This document shows positions 1 through 4,968 of a stretch of DNA of 6,199 bases, piece after piece (within the stretch, counting starts at the first letter, position 1; the number at the start of each line of letters is the position of its first letter). A program made the position numbers and the translations under genes. The notes below the pieces were generated by a model, which was given only the letters and a program-made list of their open reading frames with translations, was not told where the DNA came from and did no database searches. Where the stretch lies: contig JANTHQ010000124.1 of assembly GCA_024762375.1 (NCBI GenBank), positions 1 to 6,199 of the forward strand, read 5' to 3'. Source of the stretch: Anaerolineaceae bacterium (GTDB lineage Bacteria > Chloroflexota > Anaerolineae > 4572-78).

Positions 1-322
1 GGGTCAATCCGGGCACGATGAATGCAATCAGTTCATACAAAATTACCGGCATCGAAAGAATCATACCGCCCATCAGCGATACTTTCATAAAAACGGTGAT
101 ATTCTCGGTCACATCGATGGATTGCAGGTTTTGGATGCCGCCGATGGGCTGCGCCAGCAGGTTGACCAGCTCTTTGGCAAAAGCAAAACTGAGGAGGGTC
201 GTAATTAACACTGCCACCGACACGACGATGAGCCGCCGCCGGAATTCATCCAGGTGTTCCAGCAGAGTCATCTGCCCGGAGAGGGTTTCGAGTTGTTCGT
301 TATTCGCCGGTTGCTGTGTCAC
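1..322 (-). CDS. tatC: Sec-independent (twin-arginine) translocase subunit TatC, 5' part
   Basis: TatC is the multi-spanning membrane receptor that binds twin-arginine signal peptides and works with TatA/TatB to export folded proteins. The window holds the first 107 codons; the gene runs off the left edge. Numbering from the GTG at 322, residues 22-31 read EHLDEFRRRL, the conserved N-terminal cytoplasmic motif (E. coli has HLIELRKRL), with Phe in place of the usual Leu. A first membrane helix follows at about 32-49, then an external loop, then a second helix region at about 81-106 containing PVILYELIAFIVPGL, very close to E. coli PVILYQVWAFIAPAL. The GTG start overlaps the tatB 3' end by 23 bases and has a GGAGG upstream at 335-339, with a rather long 12-base spacing. 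The other candidate, an ATG at 271, sits just before the motif but has no ribosome binding site. Family assignment is firm; the start is less so. Confidence 0.93.
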   Translation of the reverse strand, partial: MTQQPANNEQLETLSGQMTLLEHLDEFRRRLIVVSVAVLITTLLSFAFAKELVNLLAQPIGGIQNLQSIDVTENITVFMKVSLMGGMILSMPVILYELIAFIVPGLT

Positions 323-716
323 GGGATGCAGTTTCCTCCGGTGGAGTCGGTGCGGCGGGGGGTGCGGGTGGCGCCGTGGGCGGCTGGTCGGCGGGGGTCG
401 GGTCGGCAGGTTTGGCGGCAGCAGGTTTCGGGCTGACCAAATCATCCAAACCGAGTGTGGCGCTGGTTGCCTTCTTCACGGCAGATTGTGCGGCGTTGAG
501 TTCGTCAGCCAGTTCTTTCACCCCGCCTAAATCCAAATCGACAGCGTTTACTTCCCGTTGCCACTCGGCCGAAATGCCTTCAGACATACGGCGAATATCA
601 CGCAGAACTTTGGCGGCTCGCCCGGCTAATTTTGGCAGGTCGCGTGGGCCGACGAAAATCAGCGCCAGCACAATAATCACTGCTAATTCCGGAACACCAA
701 CACCCAAAAAATCCAT
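300..716 (-). CDS. tatB: Twin-arginine translocase subunit, TatB-type (TatA/B family)
   Basis: Small single-pass membrane protein of the Tat export system, 138 aa. An N-terminal hydrophobic helix (about residues 3-23) carries a polar Glu10, as in TatB. It is followed by the hinge VGPRDLP at 22-28 and an amphipathic, Arg/Lys-rich helix (about 26-55). The Gly-Pro at 23-24 matches TatB (E. coli LGPQRLP) rather than the FG hinge typical of TatA, so I call it TatB-type, although automated naming may say TatA/E. A second helical stretch spans about 63-92, and the C-terminus (about 96-128) is a low-complexity Pro/Ala tail, a common variable feature. The ATG at 716 comes 9 bases after the nusB stop, with a weak GCGAGAA site overlapping that stop. 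The 3' end overlaps tatC by 23 bases, fitting a co-translated TatBC pair. No separate TatA is visible in the window. Confidence 0.88.
   Translation of the reverse strand: MDFLGVGVPELAVIIVLALIFVGPRDLPKLAGRAAKVLRDIRRMSEGISAEWQREVNAVDLDLGGVKELADELNAAQSAVKKATSATLGLDDLVSPKPAAAKPADPTPADQPPTAPPAPPAAPTPPEETASRDTATGE
335..339 (-). promoter_or_regulatory. Ribosome binding site for tatC, inside the tatB coding sequence
   Basis: A GGAGG lies 12 bases before the GTG at 322, within the last codons of tatB. It is the only strong Shine-Dalgarno sequence near the TatC N-terminus, and it favours the overlapping GTG start over the downstream ATG at 271. The spacing is longer than ideal, so the call is moderate. 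The layout suggests translational coupling of tatC to tatB. Confidence 0.5.
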
Positions 717-725
717 ATTTTCTCG

Positions 726-1184
726 CTATGCCACCGTTTTTTGTTCAGATTCCGATTGGGAAATCACAGCCCCCAACACGCCGTTGACAAACCGCGGCGA
801 TGTTTCGCCCCCGAATTTTTTTGCCAGTTCCACAGCTTCGTTGATGACCACCTTGCCCGGCGCGTCTTTAGTATAGAGCAGCTCACAAATCGCCAACCGC
901 AAAATATTGCGGTCAATCGCCGAAATTTGGTCTAGCGGCCATTCGGAGGCGTATTTTGCCGCCAGTGCATCCAGTTCATCCAACCGTTCTTCCACTGCGC
1001 TGCCCAGAGAACGGGCAAACGCGACCCCTTTCGGCGGTAGATGCAGGCCATAATTGGGTTCGCCATCGTCAACGATTGCGCCTTCCACATGCGCATTCAG
1101 GGCATGGTCGAAGGTATGGTCGGTAAAATCCAATTCATAAAGACATTGCAAAATCAGCGCTCTTGCCTGGCTACGAACTGTCAT
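726..1184 (-). CDS. nusB: Transcription antitermination factor NusB
   Basis: All-helical RNA-binding protein that, with S10 (NusE), binds boxA RNA and supports antitermination of rRNA operons. At 152 aa it is a normal NusB length (E. coli 139). The N-terminus has the R-x-x-A-R-x-x-x-L-Q-C-LYELD pattern (residues 4-19). The C-terminal half carries the family signature: W82-P-L-D-Q-I, then IDRNILRLAICELLY (90-104), VVINEAVELAKKFG (112-125) and RFVNGVLG (131-138). An insert at about 33-50 is longer than in E. coli. The ATG at 1184 is preceded by a weak AGCGAGAA site, similar to the one before tatB. It lies 54 bases after the fabG stop and 9 bases before tatB, so it is probably part of the same transcript. 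NusB is often found near fab or ribosome-related genes, but direct linkage to tat is less usual. Confidence 0.95.
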   Translation of the reverse strand: MTVRSQARALILQCLYELDFTDHTFDHALNAHVEGAIVDDGEPNYGLHLPPKGVAFARSLGSAVEERLDELDALAAKYASEWPLDQISAIDRNILRLAICELLYTKDAPGKVVINEAVELAKKFGGETSPRFVNGVLGAVISQSESEQKTVA

Positions 1185-1220
1185 AAAATTCTCGCTTGTT
1201 AATGTATCGGTCTTCTATTT

Positions 1221-1235
1221 CCCGAAGCCATCGGG
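1221..1235 (-). other. Small hairpin between fabG and nusB
   Basis: CCCGA at 1221-1225 and TCGGG at 1231-1235 form a 5-bp perfect stem with a 5-base loop, just past the fabG stop. On the coding (minus) strand no run of T follows, so it is not a convincing intrinsic terminator and transcription probably reads on into nusB. A role in mRNA processing or partial attenuation is possible but not shown. With such a short stem it could be chance. Confidence 0.3.
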
Positions 1236-1238
1236 ATT

Positions 1239-1988
1239 TTACTGCATAATTAGGCCACCGTCAACTGACAGCACCTGCCCTGTGATAAAACTTGCTTTGT
1301 CGGAGGCAAGAAACGCCACCGCATACGCAATGTCTTCCGGCTCGCCGAGCCGTCCCAGCGGTGTGTTGGCAATTGCAGCATCGACGGCTTCCTGCGGCAG
1401 CACATTGGTCAGTGCGGTGGGCACAAACCCCGGCGCAATGGCATTGACAGTGATATTGCGCGAGCCGATTTCTTTTGCCAAACTTTTGGTAAACCCGATG
1501 AGGCCCGCTTTCGACGCGGCATAATTTGCCTGCCCGGCCTGTCCGGCAAGCCCCACCACCGAAGTGATGTTAATGATGCGCCCGTACCGTTTTTTCATCA
1601 TCGGCCGCACAGCGGCTTTCACACAATTGTAGGCGCTGGTCAAATTGGTGCGCAGCACCACATCCCAATCCTCTTCTTTCATCATCATGATGAGTTTATC
1701 GCGGGTGGTGCCAGCATTGTTCACTAAAATATCAATCTGTCCGAATGTGTCCAATGTCTCTTTTATCAGCCGTTGAGCATCAGCAAACTGGCTCACATCG
1801 GCTTGAACCACAATCGCTTCGCCCCCGATATCGGAGATGGTTTGCCGCACACCTTCGGCGGCCTCGGCGCTGTTACGGTGGTTGATGACAACTTTCGCGC
1901 CGAGTTGCGCCAAAACAACGGCGATTGCCGCGCCAATTCCACGCGAACTGCCGGTTACAATGGCAACATTTCCGCTCAAATCAATCAT
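1239..1988 (-). CDS. fabG: 3-oxoacyl-[acyl-carrier-protein] reductase FabG
   Basis: NADPH-dependent short-chain dehydrogenase that reduces beta-ketoacyl-ACP to beta-hydroxyacyl-ACP in cytosolic type II fatty acid elongation. With the start at 1988 it is 249 aa (E. coli 244). The Rossmann motif TGSSRGIG is at 12-19, with Arg16 and Arg38 suiting NADPH; NNAG is at 90-93. The catalytic set is complete: Asn115 in RTNLTSAY, Ser143, Tyr156 and Lys160 in the NYAASKAG block. PG is at 186-187 and the C-terminus ends SVDGGLIMQ, typical of FabG. A longer reading frame runs up to 2024, but its extra 12 residues lie inside fabD and look unnatural. The ATG at 1988 has a GGAGG 6 bases upstream and gives the normal N-terminus MIDLSGNVAIVTG. 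It overlaps the fabD stop by 8 bases, implying translational coupling. Other SDR reductases are possible in principle, but motif fit and the fabD neighbour make FabG very likely. Confidence 0.95.
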   Translation of the reverse strand: MIDLSGNVAIVTGSSRGIGAAIAVVLAQLGAKVVINHRNSAEAAEGVRQTISDIGGEAIVVQADVSQFADAQRLIKETLDTFGQIDILVNNAGTTRDKLIMMMKEEDWDVVLRTNLTSAYNCVKAAVRPMMKKRYGRIINITSVVGLAGQAGQANYAASKAGLIGFTKSLAKEIGSRNITVNAIAPGFVPTALTNVLPQEAVDAAIANTPLGRLGEPEDIAYAVAFLASDKASFITGQVLSVDGGLIMQ

Positions 1989-2925
1989 GAGATGCCTCCA
2001 ACAGTTTTTCAATACCCGCGGCATCTTCTACCGATGCCCGTGAAACAGTTTTATCAATTCGTTTTATCAGCCCGGTCAGCACATCTTTGGGGCCAATTTC
2101 GATAAATTGATTGACGCCCTGAGTTATCATATACTGCACCGACTGCGTCCAGCGCACCGAGTGGGTCAGTTGTCCAATCATTTCGGACTTGATTTCTGCC
2201 ACCGAAACCAGCGGCGCAGCAGAAATGTTGCCCACCACCGGAATTCGCGGGGGATTGATGGGCGTGTTTTCCACAGCGACAGCAAACTCGGCGTTTGCGC
2301 TTTCCATCAACCGGGAATGTGCCGCAATGCTGACGGCCAATTCTTGCGCCCGGCGTGCACCGGCGGCTTTGGCCAGTTCGATGGCGCGGTCTATCCCCGC
2401 CGAAGAACCGGAAATGATGACCTGCCCCGGCGAGTTGAGATTCGCGATTTGTACCCAACCCGCCTCGGCAGATGCCCGGTCGCAAATCTCGGCAACCTGC
2501 TCATCGGTCAGTTTCAAAATAGCGGCCATCTTTCCGGGATTTTCTGAACCGGCTTTTGCCATCAATCGGCCGCGCTCGCGCACCAACCGCAAACCGTCTT
2601 CAAACGAAAGAACGCCCGCGGCGACATACGCCACATATTCGCCCAAACTGTGTCCGGCGACGAAATCGGGTTCGGCAGCAAAACCTGCCTCTCGCAAAGC
2701 CGCCATCACAGCCATGCTGGTCACAAAAATTGCTGCCTGAGTGTTGAAAGTTTGGTTCAAATCAGATTCCGGGCCGTCCCAGCACAAATTAGAAAAATCT
2801 GTTTGCAAAATTTCATCGGCACGGGCGAAAACATCGGCTGCCGCGCGATATGTTTCTGCAACAGATTTTCCCATGCCCACATATTGTGAGCCTTGCCCCG
2901 GAAAAACAAACGCCATGTGTGTCAT
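1981..2925 (-). CDS. fabD: Malonyl-CoA:ACP transacylase FabD
   Basis: Transfers malonyl from malonyl-CoA to the phosphopantetheine arm of acyl carrier protein, supplying the two-carbon donor for type II fatty acid synthesis. At 314 aa it matches the family (E. coli 309). Visible motifs are FPGQGSQ (8-14), which forms the oxyanion loop; the nucleophile elbow GHSLGEY (91-97) with catalytic Ser93; Arg118 in the RGRLM block, which binds the malonyl carboxylate; and His203 in AAHSRLM, the catalytic base. The C-terminal block FIEIGPKDVLTGLIKRI is typical. The two residues before His203 are Ala-Ala where many family members have a bulkier residue, a small variation. The ATG at 2925 has a GAGGT 7-8 bases upstream. 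A second ATG at codon 4 is possible but too far from that site. It follows rpmF after a 90-base gap containing a strong inverted repeat and overlaps fabG by 8 bases. Confidence 0.97.
   Translation of the reverse strand: MTHMAFVFPGQGSQYVGMGKSVAETYRAAADVFARADEILQTDFSNLCWDGPESDLNQTFNTQAAIFVTSMAVMAALREAGFAAEPDFVAGHSLGEYVAYVAAGVLSFEDGLRLVRERGRLMAKAGSENPGKMAAILKLTDEQVAEICDRASAEAGWVQIANLNSPGQVIISGSSAGIDRAIELAKAAGARRAQELAVSIAAHSRLMESANAEFAVAVENTPINPPRIPVVGNISAAPLVSVAEIKSEMIGQLTHSVRWTQSVQYMITQGVNQFIEIGPKDVLTGLIKRIDKTVSRASVEDAAGIEKLLEASHD
1995..1999 (-). promoter_or_regulatory. Ribosome binding site that sets the fabG start
   Basis: A GGAGG inside the last codons of fabD lies 6 bases before the ATG at 1988. 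It selects this start over the in-frame ATG at 2024 and supports coupling of fabG translation to fabD. Confidence 0.8.
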
Positions 2926-2948
2926 AATATTTAACCTCGTGATAATAG

Positions 2949-2988
2949 AATGGCTGTGTTAGTTTACTACTATTCTAACACAGCCATT
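2949..2988. repeat. Perfect 14-bp inverted repeat with 12-base loop between rpmF and fabD
   Basis: AATGGCTGTGTTAG at 2949-2962 is exactly complementary to CTAACACAGCCATT at 2975-2988, separated by a 12-base AT-rich loop. It lies in the 90-base gap downstream of rpmF and ends about 12 bases before the fabD ribosome binding site, which it leaves free. Neither strand has a run of T after the stem, and the stem is only 6/14 G+C, so it is not a standard intrinsic terminator. It may be an RNA processing or stability hairpin, a partial terminator, or an operator for a dimeric repressor controlling the fab genes; the sequence alone does not decide. Confidence 0.75.
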
Positions 2989-3015
2989 GCATTCTGGTTT
3001 CGAGATTGTTGGTTT

Positions 3016-3210
3016 TTATTCGGCGTTGTCTTCAATTTCCAAAACTTCGATGCCCTTGTATGTGCCACAGGCGGGGCAAACAGTATGCGCTAAACGCAGC
3101 GTTTTGCACTGTGGGCAGCGAACCATGTGCGGCATTTCTAATTTCAGGTAATGTGCACGGCGGCGGGCTTGTCGTGTTCTGGAAATTCGTCGTTTCGGTA
3201 GTGCTCCCAT
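3016..3210 (-). CDS. rpmF: 50S ribosomal protein L32 (zinc-binding form)
   Basis: Small basic protein of the large ribosomal subunit, 64 aa (bacterial L32 is usually 55-65). The N-terminus has the family pattern MGALPKRRISRTRQARRRAH, close to the common MAVPKRRTSKSRRDKRRAH. The centre is a zinc ribbon with C32-P-Q-C35 and C45-P-A-C48, so this is the C+ form, in contrast to the cysteine-free paralogue some bacteria use under zinc starvation. The C-terminus ends in an acidic stretch (residues 55-64). The ATG at 3210 is preceded by AAAGGA at good spacing. It follows the DUF177 gene by 38 bases, the classic DUF177-rpmF pairing seen across bacteria, and precedes fabD. In many bacteria plsX and fabH lie between rpmF and fabD; here they do not. 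Confidence 0.97.
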   Translation of the reverse strand: MGALPKRRISRTRQARRRAHYLKLEMPHMVRCPQCKTLRLAHTVCPACGTYKGIEVLEIEDNAE

Positions 3211-3248
3211 AATAATTCCTTTCGCTTCCGTTTTAATGTCAAACGTGA

Positions 3249-3812
3249 TTACGCGTTATCTTTAAATGTCAACAATGACGACCATCGTGAGTCGATTGTT
3301 GTGGTATCGCAATTGCATGTGCCAACGTTTAAGTTTTGCCCGCACTGCGGACACAACCCCCGGCAATCTTCGCGGCACAAAACGTGTGTCGGCTGGCTGA
3401 TAAACAGGTCCTGACGAACCACTTCCGTCAAATCCAAAATATGCGCTTCATCAATCAAAATTGTATCGTCCACATCTTCCGGCAACGTTAAATGCATACC
3501 GGTTGCAATATCGGTGATGGGGATGAACGTTTCTTCAATTTCGATTGTTACCGGCACGTCCACCGGTTCTAAACAGCGGGTGCACGGCATTTGCAAAACT
3601 GTGGTCAGCGTGCCGGTTACCAGCACATCGCCGGCAACTTTTACCAACCGCACCGAACCGCTCACCGGCGCGACCAATTTCAGCCCCAAATCGGCAACAT
3701 AGACGGCAGCATTTTGTATGTTAAATTTCCGACTTGCTTCGGTGCGTTCTTTGAGTAATTGGGCAACATTGAATTGAAGCAATTCTTGTTTCAGTTGATG
3801 TGATTGGCTCAC
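3249..3812 (-). CDS. yceD: DUF177 (YceD-like) protein, probable 23S rRNA accumulation factor
   Basis: Member of the DUF177 family, nearly always encoded next to rpmF. The E. coli and plant members are linked to 23S rRNA accumulation and large-subunit assembly; the exact mechanism is not settled. From the GTG at 3812 it is 187 aa. FNVAQLLKE at 14-22 is the typical N-terminal block. Cysteine pairs occur at CTRC (77-80), in C146-x3-C150-x3-C154-P-x-C157-G, and at C166-N-C168, forming the expected metal-binding pattern, and the DxRWSSL motif lies near the end. The frame can be extended to a TTG at 3848, but that codon overlaps the -10 box of the predicted promoter and has no ribosome binding site, so it would not be in the mRNA. 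The GTG at 3812 has AAAGAGTGG upstream. A still shorter TTG start at 3782, just before LQFNVAQ, is also possible. Family call is firm; the exact start is moderate. Confidence 0.9.
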   Translation of the reverse strand: MSQSHQLKQELLQFNVAQLLKERTEASRKFNIQNAAVYVADLGLKLVAPVSGSVRLVKVAGDVLVTGTLTTVLQMPCTRCLEPVDVPVTIEIEETFIPITDIATGMHLTLPEDVDDTILIDEAHILDLTEVVRQDLFISQPTHVLCREDCRGLCPQCGQNLNVGTCNCDTTTIDSRWSSLLTFKDNA

Positions 3813-3847
3813 AGTGATACCACTCTTTGCTAAAGTACAACGTTTCA

Positions 3848-3875
3848 ATTATATCTAAACCGAGTATTCTGGCAA
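3848..3875 (-). promoter_or_regulatory. Sigma70-type promoter for the DUF177-rpmF-fab-nusB-tat unit
   Basis: On the minus strand a -35 box TTGCCA (3870-3875, 5 of 6 consensus) is separated by 16 bases from a perfect -10 box TATAAT (3848-3853). Transcription would start near 3841-3843, giving a leader of about 30 bases to the GTG at 3812. It sits just downstream of a terminator hairpin, where a new promoter is expected. No other comparable promoter was seen in the downstream gaps. Not tested experimentally. Confidence 0.75.
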
Positions 3876-3891
3876 AAGTAGTGCAATAAAT

Positions 3892-3916
3892 TACGGGCGA
3901 AATCAATTCGCCCGTA
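3892..3916 (-). terminator. Intrinsic terminator ending the recG-coaD-coiled-coil unit
   Basis: A 10-bp perfect stem (TACGGGCGAA at 3892-3901 paired with TTCGCCCGTA at 3907-3916) with a 5-base loop begins 5 bases past the stop codon at 3922. On the minus strand it is followed by ATTTATTG, a short, imperfect U-tract. Position, stem strength and the promoter right behind it all support a terminator. Confidence 0.75.
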
Positions 3917-3921
3917 GTTGG

Positions 3922-4443
3922 TTATTCGTCCGTTTCTTCCGTTTCCGGGTCGGGGTCATCAATGACAATGCCTTGCGCCGATGGCGGTGGCGCGGATGGC
4001 GGGTTTTGCTGCAGATGGCGTAAACCATTGCGCACGGTTGTCAGCAGTTTCAGCAGGGTTTCCTCTAGCTCGCTGAGGTTGTCCGAAACATAGGTGTGCG
4101 AGTCGACTTTAAGTTGCCAGGCCTCTTTTTCGGCTTGGACGATAGTTTCTTTTGCATGCGATTTGGCCGCTTCGATGATTTCGTGGTCGTCCACCGCAGC
4201 CATAATCTTTTCTTTTGCCATATTTACCAGCCGATCGGCTTCTTCTTTGGCACGAGCCAAAATCCGCTGGCGTTCTGCTTCGGTGCGGCGAGCCTCTTTA
4301 ATTTCTGCGGGGATGGACGCACGCATCTGGTCAATAATTTCATATAAATCATCTTCGTTCACGATGACATTTGAGGTGAACGGTATGCGCGAGCCGTTGT
4401 TCACTAAATCTTCCAAATCATCTACCAAACGCATGATGTCCAC
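3922..4443 (-). CDS. SepIVA/DivIVA-like coiled-coil protein (often misnamed ATP synthase subunit b-like)
   Basis: A 173-aa mostly helical protein with no signal peptide or membrane segment. The N-terminal block (about 1-50) has RIPFTSNVIVNEDDLYEIIDQMRASIPAEI, which resembles mycobacterial SepIVA (Rv2927c) around its VPMTAGCVV...ELIDDIKDAIPGEL stretch. A long charged coiled coil follows (about 48-118), rich in A, E, K and R, with a central DDHEI (85-89). A conserved-looking helix with YVSDNLSELEETLLKLL (118-134) matches SepIVA YVDNKLAEFEEFL. The tail is Pro-rich and then acidic (148-173). SepIVA is a DivIVA-like factor of envelope growth and septation in mycobacteria; that role here is only inferred. 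The coiled coil is shorter than in SepIVA (about 245 aa, from memory). The GTG at 4443 is fixed by AGGAGG 6 bases upstream; an ATG at codon 4 is too far from it. It lies between coaD and DUF177, a neighbourhood also seen for related genes elsewhere. Resemblance to ATP synthase b is just coiled-coil composition. Confidence 0.8.
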   Translation of the reverse strand: MDIMRLVDDLEDLVNNGSRIPFTSNVIVNEDDLYEIIDQMRASIPAEIKEARRTEAERQRILARAKEEADRLVNMAKEKIMAAVDDHEIIEAAKSHAKETIVQAEKEAWQLKVDSHTYVSDNLSELEETLLKLLTTVRNGLRHLQQNPPSAPPPSAQGIVIDDPDPETEETDE

Positions 4444-4449
4444 GGTGTC

Positions 4450-4455
4450 CCTCCT
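4450..4455 (-). promoter_or_regulatory. Consensus ribosome binding site for the coiled-coil gene
   Basis: A full AGGAGG lies 6 bases before the GTG at 4443 in the 27-base gap after coaD. It decides for the GTG start over the ATG three codons later and suggests efficient translation despite the non-ATG start. Confidence 0.85.
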
Positions 4456-4470
4456 GAATCTCGGTTACGG

Positions 4471-4965
4471 TTATGCTGTTTCTTTCAATTGATTATAGCG
4501 CGTTTTCAATGCTTTTTCAACGTGAGCAGGCACCAAATGTGCCACCGCCCCGCCATTGAGCGCAATTTCTTTTACAATGCTCGAACTGATGAATGAAAAT
4601 TGCTGGCTGGTCATCAAACACATCGTATCGACATCGCCGGCGATGCTTTGGTTGGCTAATGCCAACTGCATCTCCCATTCAAAATCCGACACGGCACGCA
4701 AGCCGCGCACGATGGCATGCGCGCCGATTTTCTGCGCAAAATGGGCCGTGAGCCCGCCATAGGCTACCACTTTTACGTTGGGGATGTGCGCCATTGCCTG
4801 CCGTGTCATGTCCAGCCGTTCATCGGGCAAAAACAAAAGGTTTTTTAACGGTTTTTCAAAAACGCCGACAATCAGTTCGTCAAACAGTTTTGCGGCGCGT
4901 TCGGCGATGTCCACATGCCCCAAGGTCACCGGGTCGAAGCTTGCCGGATAGAGTGCTTTCTTCAT
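4471..4965 (-). CDS. coaD: Phosphopantetheine adenylyltransferase (PPAT)
   Basis: Catalyses ATP + 4'-phosphopantetheine to dephospho-CoA + pyrophosphate, the penultimate step of coenzyme A synthesis; a cytosolic nucleotidyltransferase, usually a hexamer. At 164 aa it is the normal length (E. coli 159). YPASFDPVTLGHVDI at 6-20 contains the nucleotide-binding T14-x-G-H17 motif. Lys41 in EKPLKN matches the phosphate-binding lysine. IVRGLRAVSDFEWEMQLALAN (85-105) is the signature second block, with Arg87 and Arg90, and FSFISSSIVKE (123-133) closes the active site. All expected catalytic residues are present. The ATG at 4965 begins 3 bases after the recG stop, with GGAG inside the recG 3' end, so translation is probably coupled. 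It precedes the coiled-coil gene by 27 bases in the same unit. Confidence 0.97.
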   Translation of the reverse strand: MKKALYPASFDPVTLGHVDIAERAAKLFDELIVGVFEKPLKNLLFLPDERLDMTRQAMAHIPNVKVVAYGGLTAHFAQKIGAHAIVRGLRAVSDFEWEMQLALANQSIAGDVDTMCLMTSQQFSFISSSIVKEIALNGGAVAHLVPAHVEKALKTRYNQLKETA

Positions 4966-4968
4966 CGT

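Noticed and set aside
316..876. A 186-codon open frame on the plus strand opposite tatB and nusB
   Set aside because: It is antisense to two clear genes, its product is Ser/Ala/Gly-rich low complexity with no family motif, and it has no credible ribosome binding site. It is a shadow of the minus-strand codons.
1221..1240. Intrinsic terminator between fabG and nusB
   Set aside because: The stem is only 5 bp and no T-run follows in the direction of transcription. The ATTTT on the plus-strand side would serve only a plus-strand transcript, and no plus-strand gene exists here.
2189..2740. Long plus-strand open frame (183 codons) opposite fabD
   Set aside because: It is antisense to a complete, motif-rich FabD. 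Its Ala/Ser/Arg-rich composition is what reverse-complement coding gives. No domain is recognisable.
2926..3015. Possible FapR-type operator or separate fabD promoter in the rpmF-fabD gap
   Set aside because: The inverted repeat does not match the FapR palindrome, and the TATTAT on the minus strand has no -35 box at proper spacing. Only the inverted repeat itself is reported.
3922..4443. ATP synthase F0 subunit b
   Set aside because: There is no N-terminal membrane helix and no other ATP synthase genes nearby. The resemblance is only the charged coiled coil.
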